Translations under genes and position numbers: made by a program
Assembly: GCA_045631465.1 (NCBI GenBank)
Contig: JAZQUV010000022.1
Location: 71,796 to 135,795, forward strand
Origin: Aphodosoma sp045631465
GTDB lineage: Bacteria; Bacteroidota; Bacteroidia; Bacteroidales; Paludibacteraceae
Direction of reading: 5' to 3'
Length of the DNA: 64,000 nt
Notes under the pieces: generated by a model
Seen by the model: the letters and a program-made list of their open reading frames with translations, nothing else
What the model was told of the DNA's origin: nothing
Database searches by the model: none
Part shown: piece by piece, positions 7,112 through 16,442 of the stretch
Layout of the letters: each line of letters starts with the position of its first letter
Position numbering within the stretch: the stretch's first letter is position 1

Positions 7112-9064
7112 TTATTTTGCATCTAACATCTCACAATGAGCTTTATGAATTATAGACGATGCTCGAAGCACCTCGGCTATCGACATTGCAAAACTCATTG
7201 CTCCATGACCACGGAATGGTGGATTGCCATCATATAACTCCGATAGCGAACCTAATGTAAGTTCTTTCATCTCTGGCTCAAAACCTGCCATCATACGCAT
7301 CACAAACGACAAACCACTCATCTTATATACTTTTAAATAAGCCTCCACAAATGCTGCCGTTGTCCATGGCCAAATTGGTCCATTGTGATAATTTCGGTCT
7401 CGTTCAAGCTCTCCTCCAATATATTCTGGTCGATACATACCACTCTTAGGACTTATACTGCGCAAACCTTTCACTGTCAACAATTCTCGAGTAACAATAT
7501 CAACTACCGATTTTTGTTGTTTACGATCCAATGCCGAATATGGCAACGACACTGCAAACAACATATTTGGACGAACCTCTACGTTGCAATAGTCACCATC
7601 TACATAGTCATACAAGTATGTGCCATTCCAGAACTTAGCAACTAACGAATTACCCGAAAGACCTGCTTGATAATCAAACAAATCTGCCTGATTTTCATTC
7701 TTTTGCTCTGTTGCCAATTCTGCAGCAAATTTCAATGCATTATACCACAACGCATTGATTTCTACCACATAACCCGTACGAGGAGTTATCGGCCATCCAT
7801 TCTCAACAGCATTCATCCATGTCGCAGGTCGCTCTTTTCCATTCGTAAACAACAAACCATTGTCATGCACCTTCAGATTAGGATGTTGCTGACGACGAAT
7901 ATAATTAATTATGTCATACACTAAATTGCCATAACGCTCTGCCGCCACATCAACACCCATTATCAAAGCATATTGTTGTATTGCCCAAACTGCCCACAAC
8001 AAAACATCTGGAGCATCAACCTCTGCCAAACGAGTAGTTGCGCGCTCTGCATTCATAAACTCACGCAAAGCCACTTCTCCTCTAGTCATAATCTCATCAA
8101 ACATTTTGGCATGACCAGCATACAATGTTGCACCTGGCAACGCAATAAATTGATCGCGAGCACGATAACCAAACCAAGGATAACCGGCCAACAAATACGT
8201 ACCATCCGAACATCTATTATAGAACTGCTCGGCCGACACTTTCAAACACGACAAAAAGTCCTCTCGCACAATATGTTTAGCCTTCTCATCATCAAACAAA
8301 CGCTTCATCCTGCGCGACGACATCTCTTCTGTGCCCGCAGTAAATATCACTGTCTCTCCTTTCTTGATAGACAACTCGAAATATCCCGGAACAAACAAAT
8401 CTTCTTTAAACGCATAACCTCGCTCTGCCTCTTTCGAATACTCTACCCCATCATACCAATTTGGCTCCGATATCCACTGCATTTGCTTATTTGTTTGCAT
8501 AACCAATTCAGGATAACCCTCATACATGCAAAATGCCACTCCATTATCACCTTCGCGATAATCAGTGCGTGCCTTATCATTCTTCTCTGTCAACTTATTC
8601 ACACTACGGAATGCAAGAAACGGACGCAAACGCAACGTGGTAGCCGAGTGCGCCTCCAAAAGCGTATAAGCAACCATAATACGATTCTCTCCCTCTACAA
8701 TAATACGCTCTTTTTGCAATATCATACCGCCAATACGATAAATCGTAGTCGACACCGCACCCAAGCGAAACTCGCGAATATACTTATGCCCTCGTGGGCT
8801 ATAATAATCGCCTGCGTATTTATGCAAACCAATATTAAACTCTGCCCCATGCTGTATCAATGTCTCATCGCATGAAGACAACAAAACATGATTGCCTCCG
8901 AGATTTTCTACCGGAACAACCAACAATCCATGATACTTTCTTGTGTTACAATCAACAATTGTACCACTTGAATAGGCCCCTGCACGATTCGTGCGCAAAA
9001 TCTCTTTGTCCAACGACTTCTCGAGATTAGTCATCACTAGCCTGTCAAATCTCAAATAATCCAT
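7112..9064 (-). CDS. Glycogen debranching enzyme (amylo-alpha-1,6-glucosidase, GH133)
   Basis: The chosen start is the ATG at 9064 (MDYLRFDRL, 650 residues); the open frame continues 10 codons upstream to a TTG that is unlikely to be used. The N-terminal domain shows LRTNRAGAYSSGTIVDCNTRKYHG typical of GDE_N. The C-terminal (alpha/alpha) barrel has YPWFGYRARDQFIALPG, RPNMLFAVSLPYS and NYHNGPIWPWTTAAFVEAY, all typical of bacterial/archaeal GDE_C. It should remove alpha-1,6 branches of glycogen in the cytoplasm. It is the first gene of the operon with the GT4 and GH57 enzymes and has its own promoter at 9195-9225. Confidence 0.9.
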   Translation of the reverse strand: MDYLRFDRLVMTNLEKSLDKEILRTNRAGAYSSGTIVDCNTRKYHGLLVVPVENLGGNHVLLSSCDETLIQHGAEFNIGLHKYAGDYYSPRGHKYIREFRLGAVSTTIYRIGGMILQKERIIVEGENRIMVAYTLLEAHSATTLRLRPFLAFRSVNKLTEKNDKARTDYREGDNGVAFCMYEGYPELVMQTNKQMQWISEPNWYDGVEYSKEAERGYAFKEDLFVPGYFELSIKKGETVIFTAGTEEMSSRRMKRLFDDEKAKHIVREDFLSCLKVSAEQFYNRCSDGTYLLAGYPWFGYRARDQFIALPGATLYAGHAKMFDEIMTRGEVALREFMNAERATTRLAEVDAPDVLLWAVWAIQQYALIMGVDVAAERYGNLVYDIINYIRRQQHPNLKVHDNGLLFTNGKERPATWMNAVENGWPITPRTGYVVEINALWYNALKFAAELATEQKNENQADLFDYQAGLSGNSLVAKFWNGTYLYDYVDGDYCNVEVRPNMLFAVSLPYSALDRKQQKSVVDIVTRELLTVKGLRSISPKSGMYRPEYIGGELERDRNYHNGPIWPWTTAAFVEAYLKVYKMSGLSFVMRMMAGFEPEMKELTLGSLSELYDGNPPFRGHGAMSFAMSIAEVLRASSIIHKAHCEMLDAK

Positions 9065-9194
9065 ATATAGTTTAAGGTTATAAATTCCTAACAATCAAGA
9101 CTTATCACTCTTTCTCTCTAATTCGCACATTAAATCACTCACAACAGTTTTTTTAATTATGAATTAGGATTTATGATTTATATAAATTTCGCCC

Positions 9195-9225
9195 TAAAGT
9201 TACAACTTTTTTCCTAATCTACAAA
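9195..9225 (-). promoter_or_regulatory. Promoter of the glucan operon
   Basis: TTTG (9225-9222), 19 nt, then TAACTTTA (9202-9195) on the minus strand. The last base departs from the TAnnTTTG consensus. The predicted 5' leader is about 125 nt. Confidence 0.6.
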
Positions 9226-9305
9226 CTTTTTTGTGATTTTTATAATAATTTAACAACTAAAACCCTCTTCAACCAAAAAATTCCACATCAAAAAAACACC
9301 CTCTA

Positions 9306-9405
9306 AAATACAATAACCCACTTCCTTGTTTAAATATACTATACAGCAACCTGCAAGCAACCTTCACCCTACCTTCAAAACCCTCTCTAAAATACAATAA
9401 GCCCC
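9306..9405. repeat. 100-bp dispersed repeat, copy 1
   Basis: The block runs from AAATACAATAACCC through AAATATACTATACAGCAACC and TGCAAGCAACCTTCACCCTA to AAATACAATAAGCC. A related copy lies at 47199-47303. It sits between the promoters of two divergent operons and shows no coding potential. Confidence 0.65.
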
Positions 9406-9450
9406 CCCCTTTTTTTCTCTCTCCAAAACTAAAAAAAATCTTCAAAGTTC

Positions 9451-9481
9451 TTGCCTTATTAAAATATTTTATCTAACTTTG
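9451..9481 (+). promoter_or_regulatory. Promoter of the cobalamin operon
   Basis: TTG (9451-9453), a 20-nt spacer and TAACTTTG (9474-9481) match the Bacteroides consensus, placing transcription start just before the riboswitch. Confidence 0.8.
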
Positions 9482-9496
9482 CACTCATATTTCAAG

Positions 9497-9701
9497 ACAA
9501 TGGTTTGCCCATAGGGCAACTAAGAGGGAATCAGGTGAAAGTCCTGAACAGTCCCGCTGCTGTAACTCTTTTCGAGTGAAAAAATCATCACTCAGTATAA
9601 CAAAATAAACCACTGAATCGAGGCGCGAGAATCCAATCTCCACTCAACAATTTGGGAAGGTATGTTCATACTAATAAAAGACAAGTCAGAAGACCTGCCA
9701 T
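9497..9701 (+). ncRNA. Cobalamin riboswitch
   Basis: The leader holds the B12-box signature: GGGAATCAGGTGAAAGTCC, then GAACAGTCCCGCTGCTGTAA, later GGGAAGG and AAGTCAGAAGACCTGCC. These are the conserved J-elements and P-stems of the adenosylcobalamin/cobalamin aptamer. It lies between the promoter and the BtuB-like receptor gene, so B12 should repress the operon. No strong intrinsic terminator is evident between 9701 and the start codon, suggesting control of translation initiation. Confidence 0.95.
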
Positions 9702-9758
9702 TTGTCCGTTTATGTTTAATCCGTGCTTCGAGGAAAGGCACTAACATAAAAATCATTA

Positions 9759-11810
9759 ATGAACAACTCCCATCTTTTTCGTCATATCGCGTGCGTGCTT
9801 ATATTATGTATGAGCTCCATTGTTGCATTCGCACAAGACGGAAAAATTCGCATAATAGAGGAAAAAGACACGAGCACCGTTCATTCTCTCGACGAAGTAG
9901 TCGTCACCACTTCCACCTCAACCAAAGAAACCCGCGCCACTGCCCCCCTACAAATACTCTCTGGCGAAGCTCTCGAAGGCTTAAATGCCATTCAAGTTGC
10001 CGATGCTGTAAAGCACTTTAGTGGCGTAATGGTGAAGGACTATGGTGGCATTGGCGGACTAAAAACCGTGTCGGTCCGCAGTTTAGGTGCAAGCCACACT
10101 GCCGTAAGCTATGATGGAATCGCCGTGAGCGATGCCCAAAACGGTCAAATCGACATCAGCCGTTTCTCGCTCGACAATATAGATATGTTGTCGCTCTCCA
10201 ACGGACAAAGCGACCAAATTTTCCAACCTGCCCGACAATATGCCTCTGCCGCAGTGCTCAACATCACCACTATGGCTCCTCGCTTCGACAACCGCCCGGT
10301 CAACGGAAAGGTTATGATGAAATCCGGCTCTTTCGGACTCATAAATCCATCGCTACACATTGCTGGCAAATTAAACGAATATCTATCTATGACGGCAAGC
10401 GGCGAATGGATGTCAGCCCACGGACGCTACCCCTACCTAATGCATTATGGCACTCAAGCCAACGATAGCACCTCTATCGAAATCCGTCAAAACACCGACG
10501 TGCAGAATCTTCGCGCCGAGGCTGCTCTATATGGCTCCGATTCTGTCCAAAATGGCTATCTCAAAGGCTACTACTACCAATCCGAACGTGGTCTGCCCGG
10601 CGCCACAATTTTCTATAACACACAGAATTTCAGCAGTCAACGCATCTGGGATCGCTCGGCATTCCTTCAAGGGCACTACGAGCGCAATTTTGCCAACATC
10701 GTATCTCTCCAACTTAATGCTAAATACAACTACTCCTTCACCCACTATCTCGACCCTATGCATCTCGGCTCTGAAGGCAAAGACGAAAACCGATATTCTC
10801 AAAACGAATATTATCTAAGTGGCGCAGTCATTTACCGACCTATTAGTGGTTTATCATTCAACCTATCGCAAGACGGCATCATCAACACATTATCCACTGA
10901 TTTAGACAACTTTACATCTCCAACTCGCTACACATCACTCACTGCCGTAGCCGGCAAATATGTCAACAATTGGGTTATGGCAACCGCTAGTGTGCTAATG
11001 ACTGCGACAAAAGATGTGATGGCCGACCACAGCAAAGGGCTACAACGATTCAAGGCTTCGCCATACGCTAGTCTATCCTTCAAACCATTCTCTAACACCG
11101 ATTTCCGCATACGCCTTTTTTATAAAAACATATTCCGTCTGCCTACTTTCAACGACCTCTACTATGGCAAAGTTGGCAATCGAGATTTATTGCCCGAAAC
11201 CACCAATCAATACAACATCGGGCTCACATTCCAACGCTCTATCACCGAATATATTCCTATGTTGGCTTTAAGTTGCGACATATATCACAACGACGTGCGC
11301 AACAAAATCGTAGCCTACCCTACTAAGAATATCTACACGTGGACTATGCTCAACTACGGACGCGTTTCGATTACTGGGTTAGACTTTACTGGCGACATTG
11401 AGATTGCTCCATGCAAAGAAGTACAGATAACTCTCGGTGCCACATACACCTACAATCGTGCGCTTAATGTAACCAACCCCACCGACCGCGACTATCGCCA
11501 CCAGATTCCCTACACCCCTCGCATATCTGGTTCAGGCAAGGCTGGCATCAAAACACCTTGGTTTACACTTAATTACTCTTTGGTATGGAGCGGACATCGC
11601 TATGCCGTTAATCAAAACTATGCCGAAAATCGTGTCGAAGGCTATTTCGACCACAGCCTATCGGCAAGCCACGAATTCTCGCTCCGCCACGACCACAAAC
11701 TTGGCATAAACCTCGAATGCCTCAACCTCACAAACATAAACTACTGCGTTGTGCGCTATTTCCCTATGCCTGGTCGCAGTTGGCGTGGAACTATCTATTG
11801 GAAATTCTAA
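9759..11810 (+). CDS. btuB: TonB-dependent outer-membrane cobalamin receptor (BtuB-like)
   Basis: The 683-residue protein has a signal peptide (cleavage near AFAQ, residue 26), then HSLDEVVVTTSTSTKETRAT acting as TonB box/plug start, a plug domain to about residue 165 (NAIQVADAVKHFSGVMVKDY, SVRSLGASHTAVSYDGI) and a 22-strand-type barrel ending in the C-terminal phenylalanine of GTIYWKF. The cobalamin riboswitch upstream gives the substrate: cobalamin or related corrinoids. A BtuG-like lipoprotein starts one base after its stop codon. The short carboxypeptidase-like domain typical of SusC proteins is missing, as expected for BtuB-type receptors. Confidence 0.92.
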   Translation: MNNSHLFRHIACVLILCMSSIVAFAQDGKIRIIEEKDTSTVHSLDEVVVTTSTSTKETRATAPLQILSGEALEGLNAIQVADAVKHFSGVMVKDYGGIGGLKTVSVRSLGASHTAVSYDGIAVSDAQNGQIDISRFSLDNIDMLSLSNGQSDQIFQPARQYASAAVLNITTMAPRFDNRPVNGKVMMKSGSFGLINPSLHIAGKLNEYLSMTASGEWMSAHGRYPYLMHYGTQANDSTSIEIRQNTDVQNLRAEAALYGSDSVQNGYLKGYYYQSERGLPGATIFYNTQNFSSQRIWDRSAFLQGHYERNFANIVSLQLNAKYNYSFTHYLDPMHLGSEGKDENRYSQNEYYLSGAVIYRPISGLSFNLSQDGIINTLSTDLDNFTSPTRYTSLTAVAGKYVNNWVMATASVLMTATKDVMADHSKGLQRFKASPYASLSFKPFSNTDFRIRLFYKNIFRLPTFNDLYYGKVGNRDLLPETTNQYNIGLTFQRSITEYIPMLALSCDIYHNDVRNKIVAYPTKNIYTWTMLNYGRVSITGLDFTGDIEIAPCKEVQITLGATYTYNRALNVTNPTDRDYRHQIPYTPRISGSGKAGIKTPWFTLNYSLVWSGHRYAVNQNYAENRVEGYFDHSLSASHEFSLRHDHKLGINLECLNLTNINYCVVRYFPMPGRSWRGTIYWKF

Positions 11811-11811
11811 G

Positions 11812-12885
11812 ATGAAAAACTACATTATAATACTGATTTCTATACTCTTCGTAAGTTGCAACGATATGTACGACGTGCCACGCGAACCCGTGTGGAACGA
11901 CACTACCGAAACAACTCAACTATTGGTGCTTAGCGAAGGTCTATTCAATATGAACAATAGCACTTTAGCCAAAGTCAACTTACAGACTGGCGATATTGAC
12001 TACGACTACTTTAAGAGCGTCAATGGTCGTGGATTAGGCGACACCGGCAACGATATGAAACAATATGGTTCAAAGATTTACATCACTGTAAACATCTCAA
12101 GCCAATTAGAAGTGTTGGACGCAAACACCTATAAATCAATCAAACGAATACCTCTTTTCAATCAAGATGGCGTAGCGCGCCAACCTCGATACGTAACTTT
12201 CTATCAAAACAAAGCCTACGTCAGCTGCTTCGATGGTTGGGTGGCTCGCATCGACACTGCTTCATTAGAAATAGACGCTTGGGCGCAATGTGGCAACAAT
12301 CCCGACCATCTCGTCGTATGCAACAACAAACTCTACGTCAGCAACTCCGGCGGACTCGACAACCCTTTCTACGACAACAGCGTAAGTGTAGTCGACTTAG
12401 ATAGTTTTAAAGAAATACGTCGCATCAAAGTGGGTGTAAATCCTGGCTCTATTGCTGCCGATAGCGAAGGCGATGTGTATGTAATCACTCGTGGCGACTA
12501 CGATGATGAGGACTACACTCTCCACAAGATAGACTCCGAAATAGATACCGTTGTCGAAAGTTTCACCTCTATTCACCCACTCAAAATGATCATACACAAC
12601 GACCTAGCATATATGTATAGTTTCAACTACAAGAGTGGCGAACAATGGATTAAGGTATTCGACTGTCTTACCGACCAGGTTGTAAACGAGAACTTTATCA
12701 CCGATGGCACTAAAATACAAACGCCTTTTAGTCTAACCATCAATCCCCAAAATGGCGATTTATACATCACCGAAGCATACAACTATGTACTCTGGGGCGA
12801 TGTGCTCTGCTTCAACCGCAACGGGCAACTCAAATTCCGTCTCAACGAAATAGGTCTAAACCCTAATTCTGTGATAATACGATAA
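11812..12885 (+). CDS. btuG: Surface lipoprotein with YncE-like beta-propeller, BtuG-like
   Basis: The start is the ATG at 11812; the frame is open further upstream but inside btuB. MKNYIIILISILFVSC gives a lipobox, with mature protein beginning at Cys16. The remaining 340 residues are repeated propeller blades of the form GSKIYIT...SQLEVLDANTYK, QNKAYVSCFDGWVARIDTAS, NNKLYVSNSGG...SVSVVDLDSFK. In Bacteroides, BtuG proteins with this layout cap the BtuB receptor on the cell surface and bind cobalamin very tightly. The position directly after the receptor gene under a B12 riboswitch supports the same role here. Assignment is by architecture and context. Confidence 0.85.
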   Translation: MKNYIIILISILFVSCNDMYDVPREPVWNDTTETTQLLVLSEGLFNMNNSTLAKVNLQTGDIDYDYFKSVNGRGLGDTGNDMKQYGSKIYITVNISSQLEVLDANTYKSIKRIPLFNQDGVARQPRYVTFYQNKAYVSCFDGWVARIDTASLEIDAWAQCGNNPDHLVVCNNKLYVSNSGGLDNPFYDNSVSVVDLDSFKEIRRIKVGVNPGSIAADSEGDVYVITRGDYDDEDYTLHKIDSEIDTVVESFTSIHPLKMIIHNDLAYMYSFNYKSGEQWIKVFDCLTDQVVNENFITDGTKIQTPFSLTINPQNGDLYITEAYNYVLWGDVLCFNRNGQLKFRLNEIGLNPNSVIIR

Positions 12886-12930
12886 TTGAAAAGAGATTTT
12901 GTTATTATGTTTTCTAAAATAAATAAAACT

Positions 12931-14754
12931 ATGAAACACTCAATTACTGCATTATTATGCTCATTATTTACTACCTTTTGTTTTGCAGAAAACAAAGTAT
13001 CGGTAATTGAATACTGCCCTGCTCCGGGACAATTTGTGAACACATTGCCTATCATCGAATCTGAGGACGATGTACTTCAAAAAGCACAACAAAACCTCGA
13101 ACGTGGCTCTATGATTAGCCTCGGTGCTTTCGGTGGCTATATGGTGGCTGAATTCGACCGCCCTCTTGCCAATGCCGAAGGCTACGACCTCATTATCCTT
13201 GGCAATGCCTTTGCCACAAGCGCCGAACCAGGCATAGTAATGGTCAGCCGCGATGCTAACCAAAACGGCATTGCCGACGACAGTTGGTACGAAATAGCAG
13301 GTAGCGAATATGCCCGCTCAACCCAAAACTACGAAATCACATACTATCGTCCCGAAGCCAACAAAGACACTCTCAAAGAGTTGAAAGAATATATTCGTTG
13401 GTCCGACAATCAAGGCAACAGTGGATGGGTAAGCAAAAATGCCACTCACCTACAGGGCTACTACCCTGCTTGGATTGATGCCGATAGTCTCACATTCAAA
13501 GGCACTCTACTTCCTACCAACTCAATCGATAAAAACGGAGATGGTTCATACTTCGAATTGAAACCATACGAATGGGGCTATGCCGACAATCAACCTAATA
13601 GCAACGAAGCAGGATGTAGCATCGACCTCGATTGGGCTATAGATGATGCTGGCAATGCCATAAAACTTGAAGCTATCGACTTTATACGCATCCACACTGC
13701 TATCAATGCCGTAGATTTAGGCCAAATAGGCGAAGCTAGCACCGAAATATCTGCTATCCGCGCCCTCCACAACGAAACTATCGAAGAAAAAGATGAAATC
13801 GTATTCGATATAAACTCTATGATCGAACAACAAAATATCACATTCAACAATCAAGATGTATGGGATAAAACGTTCAACGATAGCATCAAATATCAATCTT
13901 TTGGCAATGGCACATTCTCATTTGCCCACCTTCGCTCTGGCAATTCGTGGGATGGCACTTCATGGGAAGGCTTCACCATTTCGCGTAGCACCGACACTTT
14001 GCTCTCTCACGAGTCATTCTATCCCGATCATCAATGGGGCATTATGGCTGGTGGTGGTGTCAATGGCATAGGCACTCCTTTTATATTAGCTTATTTCTCT
14101 GAATATACCGAAAATTCTCTCGATAGCCACATCTGCGAAATAGAATTTACTCATATCAACGACGTTGAAGCCGTAGGTTGCTATGTCTGCAACTCGCCTT
14201 ACACTATGCGATGCATCACTCAAGGCTTTGGTTATGCCCGCAAATTCACACAAGGCGACTACTGCACACTCACTGCACACGGCATAAATGCTAATGGCGA
14301 AGAATGTGGCACTGTGGTTTACTACATAGCTGACTATCGCGATGAAGATTCAACCAAGTGGATTCTAAACACCGATTGGGATTGGATGGATCTAACCCCA
14401 CTTGGCGCAGTCAAAAGCATCTACTTCACCATGGAAACTACCGACGTAGGCGACTGGGGTGCGAATACTACATTCTATTTCGGACTCGACCAAATCACTA
14501 TCCGCCCAATAAAACAAGAAACCGGCATCGAATCACTCATCTCTCATCACTCATCACTCATCACATACCCTAACCCTTGTCGCGACGTACTCTACATCGA
14601 AGGTATAAAAGAAAGAGAACAAATCAACATCTACAACATACATGGACAATTGCAATTAACATCATTCAACCCTCAACTCTCAACTCTCAACTTGTCGCCT
14701 GGTGTTTATATAATAAAATGTGGTGATAAAACAACAAAATTTATAAGAGAATAA
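12931..14754 (+). CDS. DUF4465-containing secreted protein with type IX sorting domain
   Basis: I choose the ATG at 12931 (MKHSITALLCSLFTTFCFA signal peptide, 607 residues); the frame opens at a TTG at 12886 right after the btuG stop. Residues about 20-290 resemble the Bacteroidales surface-protein domain with NAFATSAEPGIVMVSRDANQ and DDSWYEIAGSEY. Residues about 295-530 match DUF4465 (NSWDGTSWEGFTISRSTDT, WGIMAGGGVNGIGTPFIL). The last 75 residues form a type A type IX sorting domain (TYPNPCRDVLYIEG ... SPGVYIIKCGDKTTKFI). The gene closes the B12-riboswitch operon, so a surface role in corrinoid capture is likely but inferred. Two patches of dispersed tandem repeat (14535-14572, 14668-14700) are translated as HHSSLI and NPQLSTLNLS. 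Confidence 0.8.
   Translation: MKHSITALLCSLFTTFCFAENKVSVIEYCPAPGQFVNTLPIIESEDDVLQKAQQNLERGSMISLGAFGGYMVAEFDRPLANAEGYDLIILGNAFATSAEPGIVMVSRDANQNGIADDSWYEIAGSEYARSTQNYEITYYRPEANKDTLKELKEYIRWSDNQGNSGWVSKNATHLQGYYPAWIDADSLTFKGTLLPTNSIDKNGDGSYFELKPYEWGYADNQPNSNEAGCSIDLDWAIDDAGNAIKLEAIDFIRIHTAINAVDLGQIGEASTEISAIRALHNETIEEKDEIVFDINSMIEQQNITFNNQDVWDKTFNDSIKYQSFGNGTFSFAHLRSGNSWDGTSWEGFTISRSTDTLLSHESFYPDHQWGIMAGGGVNGIGTPFILAYFSEYTENSLDSHICEIEFTHINDVEAVGCYVCNSPYTMRCITQGFGYARKFTQGDYCTLTAHGINANGEECGTVVYYIADYRDEDSTKWILNTDWDWMDLTPLGAVKSIYFTMETTDVGDWGANTTFYFGLDQITIRPIKQETGIESLISHHSSLITYPNPCRDVLYIEGIKEREQINIYNIHGQLQLTSFNPQLSTLNLSPGVYIIKCGDKTTKFIRE
14535..14572 (+). repeat. In-frame tandem repeat in the DUF4465 gene
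   Basis: CTCATCTCTCATCACTCATC continues as further CACTCATCA units, translated as SLISHHSSLIT just before the sorting domain. The same peptide SSLIT occurs at the start of MiaA (35068-35106), a clearly unrelated protein. Confidence 0.6.
14668..14700 (+). repeat. In-frame CAACTCT tandem repeat in the sorting domain
   Basis: CCTCAACTCTCAACTCTCAA encodes PQLSTLN within the type IX sorting domain. The same unit occurs inside the BASS transporter gene at 46682-46742. Confidence 0.55.
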
Positions 14755-14766
14755 TGTATTATTCAT

Positions 14767-14810
14767 AAAAGGAACTGAACTAAAATGAAAATTTTGGTTC
14801 AGTTCCTTTT
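14767..14810 (+). terminator. Terminator of the cobalamin operon
   Basis: AAAAGGAACTGAAC and GTTCAGTTCCTTTT pair in a long stem that closes on a GAAA loop; a T run is part of the 3' arm. It lies 13 nt after the operon's last stop codon. From here to 15000 the gap shows nothing else. Confidence 0.85.
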
Positions 14811-15011
14811 ATACGATAATAAGAAAGTTTATTCTCCATAGATGTCAGAGCATATTGCTCCTTAGTTAAGTGACTTTTTTTCTTAAGAAGAAAATAATAG
14901 GTAGTATAGAATGAGGATGTTTTGGTATAGGAGATAGTTGGTGTCTTATTGCATTTAAATAATAAAATTATTTTTATTGTTTTTTAACACCGTTAATTGA
15001 AATATTTTGCG

Positions 15012-15019
15012 TACATTTG
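15012..15019 (+). promoter_or_regulatory. Possible -7 element of the metallophosphoesterase gene
   Basis: TACATTTG fits the Bacteroides -7 consensus. No TTG is found 19-20 nt upstream, so the promoter is weak or regulated. It leaves a leader of about 75 nt. Confidence 0.45.
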
Positions 15020-15100
15020 CACGTTATGAGTAGAATTTACGCTCAAATCAAAAACAAATTATCTATTTTTCAATTATAAATCATCAATTACCTACTTATT

Positions 15101-16357
15101 ATGCGCATTGTTCCTATTTTAATTATATTTGTCATAATGGCTTTTTTGCCAAGTGCCGTTTACTTAAGACACATTTTAAAACGAAAAAATGAAATAACAA
15201 GTAGTGTTATAGCAATGTTTGCATTACCTACACTATCGTTATTGGCATTTATACTACTTGCATTTGCTACTCGCTTAGGATACAATGTCAAAATTATAAC
15301 GTGGATAATATGGGCAATGCTACTAACTATGTTACCACAAAACATATATGCCATATTTTACCTAATAAACGACATAATTTATATATTCGCAAAACATAGT
15401 TATAAATGGCTACATTATGCAGGGACAATATCTGCAATAATAATAGCATTTTGTATGATTATTGGTATGGCTAATCGCCATAATTTGAAGGTACGAGAGG
15501 TGACTATTTACTCAAAAAATCTACCGAAAAATTTTGACGGAATGCGCATTGCCCATATTACAGATTTACATCTTGGAAATCTTTCTCCTCGAGATAATTA
15601 TCTCAAAAAAATAGTAACAAAATTAACTGAAATAAAGCCAGATATGTTGGTTTGCACTGGTGATATGATGAATATATCTGCTGAAGAAGTTGAGGGATTA
15701 GATGGATTATTCGATACTATTGATGCTTTTTATGGACGATATGCCGTAATGGGTAATCACGATTATGGAGACTATAAGAAGTGGGAATCGGAAGAGGCAA
15801 AAGAAGCCAATCTTATGGCTGCATATGAGGCATATCGACGTGTTGGATTTGTGCTTTTGAATGACAGCGTGGCAAAACTTACCTGGGAGCATTTCTCTCC
15901 GAGCTCAGATAGTTGTTCTATCTCAATCATTAACATTATTGGTGTGGAGAATTGTGGTAAGCCACCGTTTCCACATTATGGCGATTTAACAGAGGCTACA
16001 GAGAGGATTGAGCCTGCTCAATTCCATTTACCGCAATGTTATAACTCTTTGGCTGAACCTGCACAATTCAATATTTTATTATCTCACGACCCAACTCATT
16101 GGCGAGAAGAGGTGGTTAAAGAGGAATATAAATATATCGATTTAACGCTTTCGGGACATACTCATTCAGCTCAAATAGGCATTAATCTTGGCAAATTCAA
16201 ATGGTCTCCATCACAATGGATTTTCGACGAATGGGATGGATTATACCAAGAAGGAAATCAATACTTATACGTATCAAGAGGATTAGGATATGTGGGTATT
16301 CCGTTCAGATTGGGTATGCCTGCAGAAATTAGTATTATTACACTCAGAAAAGAATAA
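15101..16357 (+). CDS. Membrane-anchored metallophosphoesterase (YkuE/YaeI type)
   Basis: The 418-residue protein has four N-terminal transmembrane helices (about residues 1-140). A calcineurin-like phosphoesterase domain follows with all metal motifs visible: RIAHITDLHLGN (D-x-H), VCTGDMM (GD), MGNHDYGD (GNHD), LLSHDPTHW and TLSGHTHSAQIG (GHTH). Such proteins hydrolyse phosphodiester or pyrophosphate bonds of lipids, for example UDP-diacylglucosamine-like substrates, at the membrane. The substrate here is unknown. The catalytic domain carries a longer insert around residues 265-310 (SPSSDSCSISIINIIGVE...). It is a single-gene transcript with its own terminator. Confidence 0.88.
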   Translation: MRIVPILIIFVIMAFLPSAVYLRHILKRKNEITSSVIAMFALPTLSLLAFILLAFATRLGYNVKIITWIIWAMLLTMLPQNIYAIFYLINDIIYIFAKHSYKWLHYAGTISAIIIAFCMIIGMANRHNLKVREVTIYSKNLPKNFDGMRIAHITDLHLGNLSPRDNYLKKIVTKLTEIKPDMLVCTGDMMNISAEEVEGLDGLFDTIDAFYGRYAVMGNHDYGDYKKWESEEAKEANLMAAYEAYRRVGFVLLNDSVAKLTWEHFSPSSDSCSISIINIIGVENCGKPPFPHYGDLTEATERIEPAQFHLPQCYNSLAEPAQFNILLSHDPTHWREEVVKEEYKYIDLTLSGHTHSAQIGINLGKFKWSPSQWIFDEWDGLYQEGNQYLYVSRGLGYVGIPFRLGMPAEISIITLRKE

Positions 16358-16360
16358 CAA

Positions 16361-16404
16361 AAAAACACGCATCTCATAGCAATATGAAATGCGTGTTTTT
16401 ATTT
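16361..16404 (+). terminator. Terminator after the metallophosphoesterase gene
   Basis: AAAAACACGCAT and ATGCGTGTTTTT pair around a loop; the T run makes it an intrinsic terminator. The A run on the other side could also serve the opposite strand. Confidence 0.85.
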
Positions 16405-16442
16405 CAAGAAATCTTATTTAATCAATACAACAACGTTTTCCG

